Made by a program: the position numbers and the translations under genes. Positions 8,793-17,638 of a stretch of 54,123 bases of DNA are shown here, piece after piece; position 1 is the stretch's first letter; every line of letters begins with the position of its first letter. Location: the NCBI GenBank assembly GCA_034006035.1, contig JAVETN010000016.1, forward strand, positions 1 through 54,123. Reading direction: 5' to 3'. This stretch comes from Desulforegulaceae bacterium (GTDB taxonomy: Bacteria; Desulfobacterota; Desulfobacteria; Desulfobacterales; JACKCP01). The notes below the pieces were generated by a model, which worked only from the letters and a program-made list of their open reading frames with translations, did not search any database and was not told the DNA's origin.

Positions 8793-10172
8793 TTATTTGT
8801 CTTTTGCAGAATTCATTGAATCTATCTGCTGTGAAAGATATGAAGACATGGAGCTCATTCTGCTCATATACTTATCAAGCTCAAGAAATTGCTTTGCCAT
8901 TATATCATATCTTTTATCAAGTCTTTCCTGATCACTTGCAACTTGAGCTACAAGCTTGTCATACATTGACTGAGCTGAATTTTTTTCAACAAAAACTATA
9001 CCGTTTGCAGCACTTGTTGCAGTTCTAAACCTGTCATTGACTATATCTGCCCAGCCAGTGACATCATTTTCACTATCTCCAAGAAGAAAGTTTTTTAAAT
9101 CTTCAAAGTTATTTTCAATTGCATTTTCAAGAGTGCTTTCATTGATTATTATCTCACCATCTCTTGTGTATTCAATTCCAAGATCAACCATTGAAGTTAT
9201 ACTTCCATCAATATTTATTGGATTTATAACATCGTTTATCAGCTGGGATCTAAAGGTTCTTAAAGAAGAAAGATTGTAAAACGAGCCTTTTTCATTTGTT
9301 TCTGTATTGTAATTGCTGTTTATTTTAATTTCAGAAAGAGATTCCTTAAGGCTTTCCACAAAAGATAAAATCTGATCTTTAATTGAAGATTTGTCAGTTT
9401 CTATTTCAAAAGAAGTTTCACCAGATTTCTGAAGATTTAAGGTTGCTCCCTGTATTATGTCACTTATTGAATTAGAAGCCCTTTTATAACTGACTCCATC
9501 AACTTCAACTTCAGCATCAAGACCTGACCCGCCTGCTCCGGCTTCCTCTGCAAGTTTAAATCCTGAAAGTTGATCTAAAATAGTAATTCTTCCTTCTTCA
9601 CCTATTGTTTCAGATCTTAAAAGAAGCTTGTAAGAATCTGCTCCGCTTCCGTCTTTTATAACACTTGCCTTTACTCCGGGATTATTTGAGTCTCCATTTA
9701 TCATTGAAGCAAAACCAGAAAGCCTGGTTCCACTTGCCACCTGAAGGGAAACAGATTTTCCATTCATTTCATAGGTAAATGTTTGAGCTGAACCAGTATC
9801 ATTTACAAAGGAATCTCCTGAAGCCATTCCTGATTCTGATTTCCAGGAGCTTTTCTGGGCAAGGGAATTGACTTTTATATTGTAAGTTCCAAGTTCTGCA
9901 CCTTCAAGGGTGTTTACACTTAAAACAGAAGAGTCTGATAAATTTGACTCTCTTCCCATATAGGTTGACTGAAGACTTAAATTAAGGGCAATATCTTTTG
10001 TTTTTAAAAACTTTGATTGCAAAACATCAAATTTTTCAATTCTCTCTTTATATTCTAACTGCTTTGATTCTTTTTGTCTGATGGGAATTCTGTCCGCTTC
10101 TTTAAGCTGATCAAGAATATTTTGAAGGTCAAGACCAGAGCCTATTCCCAATGTTGAAATTGAACCTGCCAT
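8793..10172 (-). CDS. fliD: flagellar filament cap protein FliD
   Basis: FliD forms the pentameric cap under which flagellin subunits fold. The protein of 459 residues begins MAGSISTLGIGSGLDLQ, the typical FliD_N start, has the variable middle domains with a flagellin IN-like motif (VEVDGVSYKRASNSI), and ends in the FliD_C helical part. I use ATG at 10170-10172, preceded by AAAAGGAGG at seven bases, and not the longer frame at 10199. The 105 bases between flagellin and fliD contain two hairpins (see separate entries), so fliD may be read at a lower level than flagellin in the same transcript. Confidence 0.95.
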   Translation of the reverse strand: MAGSISTLGIGSGLDLQNILDQLKEADRIPIRQKESKQLEYKERIEKFDVLQSKFLKTKDIALNLSLQSTYMGRESNLSDSSVLSVNTLEGAELGTYNIKVNSLAQKSSWKSESGMASGDSFVNDTGSAQTFTYEMNGKSVSLQVASGTRLSGFASMINGDSNNPGVKASVIKDGSGADSYKLLLRSETIGEEGRITILDQLSGFKLAEEAGAGGSGLDAEVEVDGVSYKRASNSISDIIQGATLNLQKSGETSFEIETDKSSIKDQILSFVESLKESLSEIKINSNYNTETNEKGSFYNLSSLRTFRSQLINDVINPINIDGSITSMVDLGIEYTRDGEIIINESTLENAIENNFEDLKNFLLGDSENDVTGWADIVNDRFRTATSAANGIVFVEKNSAQSMYDKLVAQVASDQERLDKRYDIMAKQFLELDKYMSRMSSMSSYLSQQIDSMNSAKDK

Positions 10173-10199
10173 TTTATGCCTCCTTTTAACATCCTGCAT

Positions 10200-10226
10200 C
10201 AGGTTTTAAGATAAACTCAAAACCTG
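10200..10226 (-). other. RNA hairpin between flagellin and fliD
   Basis: A perfect 8-bp inverted repeat, CAGGTTTT and AAAACCTG, with an 11-base loop lies 28 bases upstream of fliD. There is no T-run after it on the transcribed strand. It may protect or process the flagellin-fliD message or act as an attenuator. Confidence 0.5.
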
Positions 10227-10246
10227 AAACTGAATGTTAATTATGA

Positions 10247-10261
10247 GGGGATTGAATCCCC
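10247..10261 (-). other. GC-rich hairpin just after the flagellin stop
   Basis: The 15-base palindrome GGGGATTGAATCCCC can form a short stem directly downstream of the flagellin stop codon. No U-run follows on the transcribed strand, so it is more likely a 3'-end stabiliser or partial attenuator of the flagellin message than a full terminator. Confidence 0.45.
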
Positions 10262-10277
10262 CCATTTTTAGTTTAAT

Positions 10278-13200
10278 TTACTGAAGCAGTCTCATAACGT
10301 TCTGAGCTGTAGCATTTGCCTGTGACTGAGCATAGGTTCCTGCCTGCATCAATACCTGCATTTTTGAGAACTGTGTACTTTCAGCTGCAAAGTCAACATC
10401 TCTCATTGCACTTTCTGTTGCCTGTACGTTTATTTTTGTAACAGAAAGGTTTGCAATTGTACTTGTAAGCTGATTTTGAGTAGAACCAAGTCCTGATCTT
10501 ATTTCATCAAGACGCTCAAGAGCATAGTCAGCAGTACGGATTGCCATTTCTGCACCTTCCTGAGTTGTCACATCAACATAAGCAATGGCTGTAGAGTAGT
10601 TAAGACCGGCAAGAATTGTACCGTCGCCTTTCAGGTCAGATGTGGCTTCTGTTGAAGCACCACCGCCTGCAAGACCTACTTTACCAAGACTAAGCTCTCT
10701 TTGACCGGCATTACTTCCTGCACCATCAACTGTGAAAGCTTCATTGGCTACAAGACGTATATTACCCATGTATACTGAATCCTGAGCAACACCTACGTTA
10801 CCGAAATCAGAAGCAAACTTAACGTTTTTGTTTCCTGTTGCTGTTGACTGAACATGAATATTTCTTCCGTCACGGGCATTAAGAACAAGAGCTCCGTCTT
10901 TATCAATGCTTGCCATTACACCTGTTTGATCTTTATATTCATTTATTGCATTGATAAGAGTATGGTCGGCATCGCCGTTTTTAAGCTGCATTCCGTTTCC
11001 ACCGGTATTATCTCTAACTATATCAACACCGTTGATTTTAAGGTCACCCTGCTGAAGAATACCAGCAGTTACAGTACCTGCACCTGTTTGCTGTGCCTTG
11101 ATAATATCAGCTTCAACACCTGTGTGCTTTGATATACTGTTAATTGCTTCTGCCCAGGCAGCAGCACTTCTGTCACCTAGAGCATGGGAAATACCATCAT
11201 CTGAAGGCTGACCTATGTTATAGCCGTTTATTGCTATATCCCCGGAATCATAGCGCATACGATCATTTCCAAAGATAAGGACATCGTTTCCACCGCTGTT
11301 TTCTGATCCGTCAGCTTCTGAAGTACCGTTAATACTTCCTGAAAGCCCTATTTTACTCAGGTAGTTATCATTACTCTTATCTGAATCAACAGCAGCTCCT
11401 TCAATCCTCATTTCAGTTGTAGTTATACCTTCTGTTGTGCCTTTTACAAAGTTAAGCTTGGATGGATCAGTACCTGAAATTGTTATATCATCATTGGCTG
11501 AAATAAGCCTTATCCTGTTTGATACTCCGTCATCTGTACTATAGTATTCTGCACGGATTCCCATCTGCTGGAGTTCTGTGTTGTCATTAATTGCATTAAG
11601 AAGGGTGTGATCGTTATCATTGTCTTCAATGTTAAGAGCTCCTCCTGATGCAATATCAACACCGTTAATTACAAAATCTCCACTATTAACGGCAACTTTT
11701 TCTATTTTATCTTCCGAACCTACCATTGCTCTTGCGTTGGAAAGGGTTAAGGTCCCCTGGGCTTTAAAATCTGAACCACTAGCATGCTGCCCATTTACTA
11801 GAATAGAACCTTTAGCATTTGAAAACGTAACTTCCTGACCATACATACCCACTACTTTTAAAGCACCGTTAGTAGTACCATTGGCTATATATTCAGCTCT
11901 GATACCAAGTTGCTGTGCAGAAAGATTATTATTAATGTCATTAGCAACAGCTTGAGCACCACCTGAAGTTGTAAGACTAACTCCATTGATCTCCATATAA
12001 CCATTAGCATCACCGAATGTGAATATTGTTTCTGTTGTTGCCTTTGCCTGAACACCGGTTTCATTTACCTTGGCGTTTATTGCTGCTGCCTTTGCAAATG
12101 CTGTTGTTGATGTTGTTACTGCTGTTGCTCCTGAATGAACAAATTGTCCTCCAGCTGCACCAATTTCAATACCATTTATTCTGATATCACCTTCTTCAAG
12201 CTTAGCTGTAGAAACAGCATCGGTTTTAAGATATGCACCTGAAAGAACAAGCAAATCGTTTCCAGATTGATTACCAACCCCACTTGGCTCAAAAGAACCA
12301 TATTGAGCACCTGAAAAACCTATTTTACTCAAATAGTTATCATTAATTTTATCAGTATCTGTTGCAGAACCTTCAAGAACAATACCATTTGTCTGGATTC
12401 CCTGGGTTGCACCTTTTTCAAGGTTAACTTTACCAGGATCTGCTCCTCCAATAACTATTTGATCATTTTCTGATATAATTCTGATTCTGTTGGCTAAACC
12501 ATCATCCATACTTACATATTCGGCTCTTACACCCATTTTCTGGAAAGTGGAATTATTGTTTATTGCATTTAAAAGAGTGTGATCGCTGTCATCTTTTTTA
12601 ATAGAAAGAGCACCGCCTTGAGCAACATCAATTCCATTAATGGTTAAATCACCTGCACTAAGTGAAACTTCAGATATTCCTTCAGTTGACTGAGTCATTG
12701 CTCTTGCGTTGGAAAGGGTTAAGGTTCCCTGGGCTTTAAAATCTGAACCACTAGCATGCTGCCCATTTACTAGAATAGAACCTGTAGCATTTGAAAACGT
12801 AACTTCCTGACCATACATACCCACTACTTTTAAAGCACCGTTAGTAGTACCATTGGCTATATATTCAGCTCTGATACCAAGTTGCTGTGCAGAAAGATTA
12901 TTATTAATGTCATTAGCAACAGCTTGAGCACCACCTGAAGTTGTAAGACTAACTCCATTGATCTCCATATAACCATTAGCAGCACCGAATGTGAATATTG
13001 TTTCTGTTGTTGCCTTTGCCTGAACACCGGTTTCATTTACCTTGGCATTTATTGCTGCTGCCTTTGCAAATGCTGTTGTTGATGCTGCTGTAGTACCAGT
13101 AAAAACAAACTGGTCACCAGCTTTTCCAATTTCAATACCATTAATTCTTAAATCACCTTCTTCAAGTTTATCAGTTGTTACTGCATCACCCTTAAAAAAA

Positions 13201-13763
13201 GGCTTGGAAACAGAAGCTTCAGCCTGTCTTGCAGTATTTGCATAAGCCATGGCACCAACAACTTTACCACTTGCATTTCCAATATTTACATTGGCGGTTT
13301 CATCTTTGTAAGCACCAATATGAAACTGCTTGTCAGTAAAAGTGCCGTCAAGAAGATTGATTCCATTATATGCTGTTGTTTCAGCAATCATATTAAGTTC
13401 TTCAAGAAGCTTGGTAACGTCAGCCTGGATGGCTTTTCTTGAAGCAGCACTTTGGGCGTCTGAAGCTGCCTGAATTGCCTTGGTTCTGATTGTGTTAACT
13501 ATATTTGTTGATTCTTCAAGAGCTCCGTCTGCTATCTGAATAATGTTAACACCATCACTTGCGTTTGAAATAGCCTGACCAATACCTGTATGCTGAGCTT
13601 TCAATGTATTAGCAATAGCAAGCCCTGAAGCATCATCAGCTGCCTTGTTGATTCTTAAACCACTGGAAAGCCGCTCTAATGATGAACTTAGTGCATTATC
13701 AGTTTTGATAAGGTTTTTGTGTGCATTCAATGCCTGAATGTTTGTATTAATTCTTAGACCCAT
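10278..13763 (-). CDS. fliC: giant flagellin with duplicated central domain
   Basis: The 1161-residue filament protein keeps ordinary flagellin ends: the N-terminal D0/D1 region (MGLRINTNIQALNAHKNL onward, residues 1 to about 170) and the C-terminal D1/D0 region ending NVMRLLQ. Flagellins are usually 270-600 residues; the excess is a roughly 880-residue central insert containing eight copies of a G-D-x-x-INGxxIG element that matches the flagellin hook IN motif (for example GDLRINGIEIG, GYMEINGVSL, GDFVINGVDIA). Two copies of a 324-residue module follow each other, with cores 99% identical in DNA. The insert would be surface exposed and is a probable target of the Maf/nonulosonic-acid glycosylation encoded just upstream. 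GGAGG sits six bases before the ATG, and a sigma-28-type promoter and CsrA-type leader precede the gene. Confidence 0.95.
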   Translation of the reverse strand: MGLRINTNIQALNAHKNLIKTDNALSSSLERLSSGLRINKAADDASGLAIANTLKAQHTGIGQAISNASDGVNIIQIADGALEESTNIVNTIRTKAIQAASDAQSAASRKAIQADVTKLLEELNMIAETTAYNGINLLDGTFTDKQFHIGAYKDETANVNIGNASGKVVGAMAYANTARQAEASVSKPFFKGDAVTTDKLEEGDLRINGIEIGKAGDQFVFTGTTAASTTAFAKAAAINAKVNETGVQAKATTETIFTFGAANGYMEINGVSLTTSGGAQAVANDINNNLSAQQLGIRAEYIANGTTNGALKVVGMYGQEVTFSNATGSILVNGQHASGSDFKAQGTLTLSNARAMTQSTEGISEVSLSAGDLTINGIDVAQGGALSIKKDDSDHTLLNAINNNSTFQKMGVRAEYVSMDDGLANRIRIISENDQIVIGGADPGKVNLEKGATQGIQTNGIVLEGSATDTDKINDNYLSKIGFSGAQYGSFEPSGVGNQSGNDLLVLSGAYLKTDAVSTAKLEEGDIRINGIEIGAAGGQFVHSGATAVTTSTTAFAKAAAINAKVNETGVQAKATTETIFTFGDANGYMEINGVSLTTSGGAQAVANDINNNLSAQQLGIRAEYIANGTTNGALKVVGMYGQEVTFSNAKGSILVNGQHASGSDFKAQGTLTLSNARAMVGSEDKIEKVAVNSGDFVINGVDIASGGALNIEDNDNDHTLLNAINDNTELQQMGIRAEYYSTDDGVSNRIRLISANDDITISGTDPSKLNFVKGTTEGITTTEMRIEGAAVDSDKSNDNYLSKIGLSGSINGTSEADGSENSGGNDVLIFGNDRMRYDSGDIAINGYNIGQPSDDGISHALGDRSAAAWAEAINSISKHTGVEADIIKAQQTGAGTVTAGILQQGDLKINGVDIVRDNTGGNGMQLKNGDADHTLINAINEYKDQTGVMASIDKDGALVLNARDGRNIHVQSTATGNKNVKFASDFGNVGVAQDSVYMGNIRLVANEAFTVDGAGSNAGQRELSLGKVGLAGGGASTEATSDLKGDGTILAGLNYSTAIAYVDVTTQEGAEMAIRTADYALERLDEIRSGLGSTQNQLTSTIANLSVTKINVQATESAMRDVDFAAESTQFSKMQVLMQAGTYAQSQANATAQNVMRLLQ
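11724..12112 (-). repeat. flagellin internal direct repeat, copy B
   Basis: This 389-base segment of the flagellin gene is repeated at 12696-13084, exactly 972 bases (324 codons) away, in the same frame and orientation. I count four mismatches, two of them changing an amino acid (A/D and T/K). Flanking parts of the two modules are clearly more diverged. Confidence 0.95.
12696..13084 (-). repeat. flagellin internal direct repeat, copy A
   Basis: This is the partner of 11724-12112 and the first copy in the reading direction. The near-identity of the core beside diverged flanks points to recent gene conversion or a recent tandem duplication followed by selection on the flanks. Confidence 0.95.
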
Positions 13764-13860
13764 GAGTTTCCTCCTTGAAATTGATTAAAATAAATGCATC
13801 CTTGCATTTGGCTTTGAGTTGTCTGACTTAAAATTTAAGTTAATTTGAGCCATTACCTCC
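13764..13860 (-). promoter_or_regulatory. flagellin 5' leader with CsrA-type sites
   Basis: The untranslated leader holds three GGA sites on the transcribed strand: GGAGG at 13770-13774 (the ribosome binding site), AGGA in a hairpin loop at 13799-13802, and a second AAAGGAGG at about 13856-13863. CsrA dimers typically bridge a high-affinity loop site and a site over the ribosome binding sequence; here the two proximal GGAs are 27 bases apart. With fliW-csrA encoded 6 kb away this is a strong candidate for CsrA repression of flagellin translation. Confidence 0.6.
13792..13809 (-). promoter_or_regulatory. hairpin with AGGA loop (predicted CsrA site)
   Basis: On the transcribed strand AAATGCA and TGCATTT form a perfect 7-bp stem with an AGGA tetraloop. 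The central bases AUGCAAGGAUGC agree with the CsrA selection consensus RUACARGGAUGU at all but two positions, and those two differences form a compensating G-C pair in the stem. Confidence 0.65.
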
Positions 13861-13883
13861 TTTCACTTAATGTTTTAATAAGC

Positions 13884-13911
13884 TTATCGGAGGCAGACTG
13901 AAATGACTTTA
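13884..13911 (-). promoter_or_regulatory. sigma-28 (FliA) type promoter of flagellin
   Basis: On the minus strand TAAA (13908-13911) is followed after 16 bases by TCCGATAA (13884-13891). The flagellar sigma-28 consensus is TAAA, 15 bases, GCCGATAA, so only one base of the -10 and one base of spacing differ. The transcript would begin near 13877, giving a leader of about 113 bases. Confidence 0.75.
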
Positions 13912-13957
13912 GGAAATTTTATTTTTTTACTACCTGGGGAAATTTGATTTTAATATT

Positions 13958-16807
13958 TTAAACATTATATTTTTCAATCAATTTTTTAGCTCTATCTGCA
14001 GCTTCATAATTACCAAGCTTTAAATTACAATTATAAACACCTTGAAGAGCTTCAAGATCGCTTCCATTAATTTTTAAGGCTTCCATATAATAATTTAAAG
14101 CCTGGGAATCCATATTATTTAAAATATAAACTTCAGCCACAGCTTTTTTTATTTCAGGAAGGTTTCCAGCCATCTTATCAGCCTCAATAATCTGATATAA
14201 TGCTTCTTCATAATTTCCTTGGGACTTATTAATTAAAGCTAGGTGAATATAAGGTGAAGGCGAGTTGGAAATAGAAGAAGCCTGAATAAGATAAGTTTTT
14301 GCTTTTGAAATTTCGTTTTTATTAAAATGATAAATACCCATCAATTCAAGAATATTGGGATTGCCCGGATTCTGTGCTAAAAGTACATTTAAAAAATCTA
14401 TGGCCTTATCCAAATCATTTTGAGAAACTTCTTCTATATATAATAAAGCTTGATTTAATTCTTGGGTTATTATGGGAAGATATTCTTTATTTCTGTCTTC
14501 TAAATATTCAAGCCACTCTTCTCCGGCTTTTTTAAGTGTTTGTGCTTTTTCATTTTTTGGATCTAATTCTAAAATTTCTTTACAAATTTTTATTGCCCAA
14601 TGGGTTCTGTTGTTTGAACCATAAACATTAAAACCTTGGTCAAGATAAAGCTTAGCTTCTGAAAGTCTTTCTTCTGAAATATTTTCTTCCTGGATAAGAA
14701 GTTTTTTAATTAATTTATTTTCAGGGGATATTTCTTTTGCTTTGTTAAAACATTTTAACGATTTTTCTGATTGTAAAAGCCTGCTAAATACTTTTCCAAG
14801 TCCTGAATAGGCCAAAAAATTATTTTCATCATATTCAATTGATTTTTTATAAACTTCTTCAGCGCTTACAAAATCCATAAAACTAAAATATTCATCACCA
14901 AGGCTTGTTAAAAGACTGCTCTTTTCTTTGTCATTATTTGAAAGAAAAATTTTATCTTGTAAATTAATTTCATTTTCTAACCTTGATTTTAAATCTTTAT
15001 AAATATTAAGAAGTTTTGTTATTGATTTTTGTCTTGATTCAAACCATTTTTTTATAAACCCCATTTCCTTTAAAACTTTTTTATTATTGGAAATTTCTTC
15101 CATTTCAAGATTCATCTTGTATTCAAGGCATCTTAATTCAAGTTCATCTTTTGCAAGAAGCTGGGTAATTGATGCTACAGACAAAGGAAGATTAGACTCA
15201 TTATCAAAATAATCACAAACAGCTCCAACTTTTTGGGAATGATTTTTTATTTTTTGGGGTGAAATTTTTTCTGTTTTTTCAGCAAGCTCTTTTCCTTTAC
15301 GAAATTTTTTTCTTAATTTTTCAAGCTCTTCAATTTCTTTTTCTAAAACTTGAACCAGATAATTTTTATCGGGTTTTTTACTTTGAGAGTATGCTTTAAA
15401 AAGAATATCTTTTTTGGGAATTATACTTAAATTAAGAGCTGTTAAAAAAGAATCCAGGTCTATTTTTTCAGCTCCCTTAATTTTTACTCCTTTACTGGAG
15501 TTGTAAAATTTGACATCTGAATTTTTAATATAATCTTCAATTATCATTCTTTGGGAAACCATTTGGGTTGCAGTTGCAACAGGCTCGTTATCATATCCTT
15601 TTGCCCAGACTATTGATTTAAAATCAAGGGTTGCTGACATTGAAGCACCATCAGCGTAAGATTTAAAACCAACATATCCAAGATCAAGGCCTGAAAAAAC
15701 AATCGAACTTCCACCTGAATACAAAGCTGCAAAAAGCATTAAGTGAGGTACACCATCCATTTTAGGAGGATCAATCCAACCGTCCCAGCTATCTTCCAAT
15801 AAACTGAAAAGCCCGTATTTAGTGGTAACAAAAAATTTAACAGGAGATTTATAAGGCTTGATTATCATACTTGCGCATTCATTATGATACAAAAAAGGAA
15901 CATCTTTGGTTTGTTCAAGATAATCTTTATATTTAGTATAAGATATTGAATGAAAATCCACTGCTCCTGCAAGATCAGGCTTTATTCCATTTTTCAATAA
16001 TACAGGCAAGGCAGTATCAACTGTAAAAATTGCCATATAATCCTGATATTTTTTAATTATTTCTATATCATCTTTAAGTGAAGGACCTGCACCTACTACC
16101 ATAACAGGCTTGTCTTTAAAAATGTCTTTAAGAGAATAAAGATTGGCTGAATTAATTGTAGTTGTAAGGTTTTTCATTGAGTTTTCAAAAAACACAGGAC
16201 CTGTTCCAGCGACAGTATTAACCTGCATTTTATATTGAGTTACCTGTTCCTTGACATTATCTACAATACTACTAAAAAGTTCGGGATTTATTTTTCTTTC
16301 TGGCTCATAAAAGCTTATTTTTAAACCTTTAACAAATAAAGCTGTGTCAAAATTACTTTGTGAGAACACCAGGCCAAAATTAAAATCTTCACCCAAAAGA
16401 AAATAGACATTATCACTAAATATTTCTTCTGAAAGGTCAATTACTTCCAATGCTTTTTTAAAAATAGATATATAAGGTTCTATAATAACAATTTTTAAAA
16501 ACTTAATTTCTCTTTTTGAAATTTCTTTTAAAAGATATCCAAGTCCCATTCCAACTATAAATCTAAGTTCACCAGTCTCAAGCTCAAGATTATCAACTAT
16601 ATCGTTGGCTTCTTCTTCTGGGGCAAAAAAATTATTTATATTTACAATGCCTCGTCCTCTGACATTAGCATCTAAACCATAATAATTTTTATTTTTTCTT
16701 AACTCTAACTCAACATCCTCTGACTGAAAATCAAGAATTTTTTTATAATAATTAGGATATTTTTGTTCCAGAGCTTTGATATTCTTTTGATATATTATTC
16801 TTTCCAA
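13958..16807 (-). CDS. maf: Maf-type flagellin nonulosonic acid transferase with TPR tail
   Basis: This 949-residue protein belongs to the motility accessory factor / MAF_flag10 (DUF115) family, which attaches sialic-acid-like sugars to flagellin in the cytoplasm. The catalytic core (about residues 200-470) contains GAGPSLKDDIEIIKKY, then FTVDTALPVLLKNGIKPDL and a GLDLGY motif, as in known Mafs. After a coiled region (470-640) come tandem TPR units (about 640-949), an extension seen in long family members and probably used to bind flagellin or chaperone. The start is TTG at 16805-16807, with AAGGAG six bases before it. It lies between the sugar synthesis genes and flagellin. Confidence 0.88.
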   Translation of the reverse strand: MERIIYQKNIKALEQKYPNYYKKILDFQSEDVELELRKNKNYYGLDANVRGRGIVNINNFFAPEEEANDIVDNLELETGELRFIVGMGLGYLLKEISKREIKFLKIVIIEPYISIFKKALEVIDLSEEIFSDNVYFLLGEDFNFGLVFSQSNFDTALFVKGLKISFYEPERKINPELFSSIVDNVKEQVTQYKMQVNTVAGTGPVFFENSMKNLTTTINSANLYSLKDIFKDKPVMVVGAGPSLKDDIEIIKKYQDYMAIFTVDTALPVLLKNGIKPDLAGAVDFHSISYTKYKDYLEQTKDVPFLYHNECASMIIKPYKSPVKFFVTTKYGLFSLLEDSWDGWIDPPKMDGVPHLMLFAALYSGGSSIVFSGLDLGYVGFKSYADGASMSATLDFKSIVWAKGYDNEPVATATQMVSQRMIIEDYIKNSDVKFYNSSKGVKIKGAEKIDLDSFLTALNLSIIPKKDILFKAYSQSKKPDKNYLVQVLEKEIEELEKLRKKFRKGKELAEKTEKISPQKIKNHSQKVGAVCDYFDNESNLPLSVASITQLLAKDELELRCLEYKMNLEMEEISNNKKVLKEMGFIKKWFESRQKSITKLLNIYKDLKSRLENEINLQDKIFLSNNDKEKSSLLTSLGDEYFSFMDFVSAEEVYKKSIEYDENNFLAYSGLGKVFSRLLQSEKSLKCFNKAKEISPENKLIKKLLIQEENISEERLSEAKLYLDQGFNVYGSNNRTHWAIKICKEILELDPKNEKAQTLKKAGEEWLEYLEDRNKEYLPIITQELNQALLYIEEVSQNDLDKAIDFLNVLLAQNPGNPNILELMGIYHFNKNEISKAKTYLIQASSISNSPSPYIHLALINKSQGNYEEALYQIIEADKMAGNLPEIKKAVAEVYILNNMDSQALNYYMEALKINGSDLEALQGVYNCNLKLGNYEAADRAKKLIEKYNV

Positions 16808-16880
16808 AAAAACTCCTTATCAGCAGTGTCAAACAAATCACTATACATTGTTTTTAATTTATTTTTTATGACAATACAGC

Positions 16881-17615
16881 CTAACCCTTTGTAAATAATT
16901 CATACGCTTTTAAAGCCTCTGCCAAAACAAAGTCTCTTTCTGTGTCAATATCAATAATAAGCTCTCCGTTTAACCATGGCTTTATCTTTGTACCAAAGAC
17001 TTCATACATTTTACCTGTTCTTGTATTTTGCATTTCATTATACTTTTGAATAAAAAACTCTGCTCTGGTTATACAGGTATGACCGTCATGAACCATGTAT
17101 TGTTTTAAATCCTGACGCCTAAACCCTTTTTCATTCCAATCAGGAAGTTCATCTTCTGACAAGTCTATCATCCAGTCAGGATTGTATTTTTCAACATTTT
17201 GAAAAGATATAGCTGCATCATAACTTTTATTTTTTTCCAAAAACTCTAAAGGTTCATAAAAAAGGTTGTTATATCTGATAGGAATATTACCATATAAAAG
17301 ACTTAAATAATCCCATTTACCTTTTCTTTTTTCAACTACATCTGCCATAACATCTTCAATTCTTACAGCATTACCAGCAAGGTTTTCATCTCTTTTCAGA
17401 TAAAAAGCATTGTGTTTTTTGCAAATATCTTCAAGATCTTCAATATCTGTTGAAACCAGGGTATCAACAAAAATATCTTTTTTTGTATCTGAAAGACCGG
17501 TACTCCATTCAATAACATATTCAACCACAGGCTTTGAATTTATAGGAAGCATACATTTACTTTTAAGACCAAGGCTTCCTTTCCTTGCAACAATTATTGA
17601 TAAAATTTTAGTCAT
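16881..17615 (-). CDS. legF: CMP-nonulosonic acid synthetase (LegF/NeuA-like)
   Basis: The 244-residue enzyme would activate a nonulosonic acid with CTP to give the CMP-sugar used by Maf. It has the acylneuraminate cytidylyltransferase pattern: the N-terminal nucleotide loop ARKGSLGLKSK at about 10-20, a conserved SLLYGNIPIR segment that replaces the usual L-Q-P-T-S-P, and the C-terminal D-I-D-T-E-x-D motif. Length is normal. Neighbours LegG, LegI and PtmE make a legionaminic-type product more likely than sialic or pseudaminic acid. The altered Q-P-T-S-P region may reflect an unusual substrate. Confidence 0.82.
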   Translation of the reverse strand: MTKILSIIVARKGSLGLKSKCMLPINSKPVVEYVIEWSTGLSDTKKDIFVDTLVSTDIEDLEDICKKHNAFYLKRDENLAGNAVRIEDVMADVVEKRKGKWDYLSLLYGNIPIRYNNLFYEPLEFLEKNKSYDAAISFQNVEKYNPDWMIDLSEDELPDWNEKGFRRQDLKQYMVHDGHTCITRAEFFIQKYNEMQNTRTGKMYEVFGTKIKPWLNGELIIDIDTERDFVLAEALKAYELFTKG

Positions 17616-17638
17616 GATTCTTCCAATAATAAAAGTTA

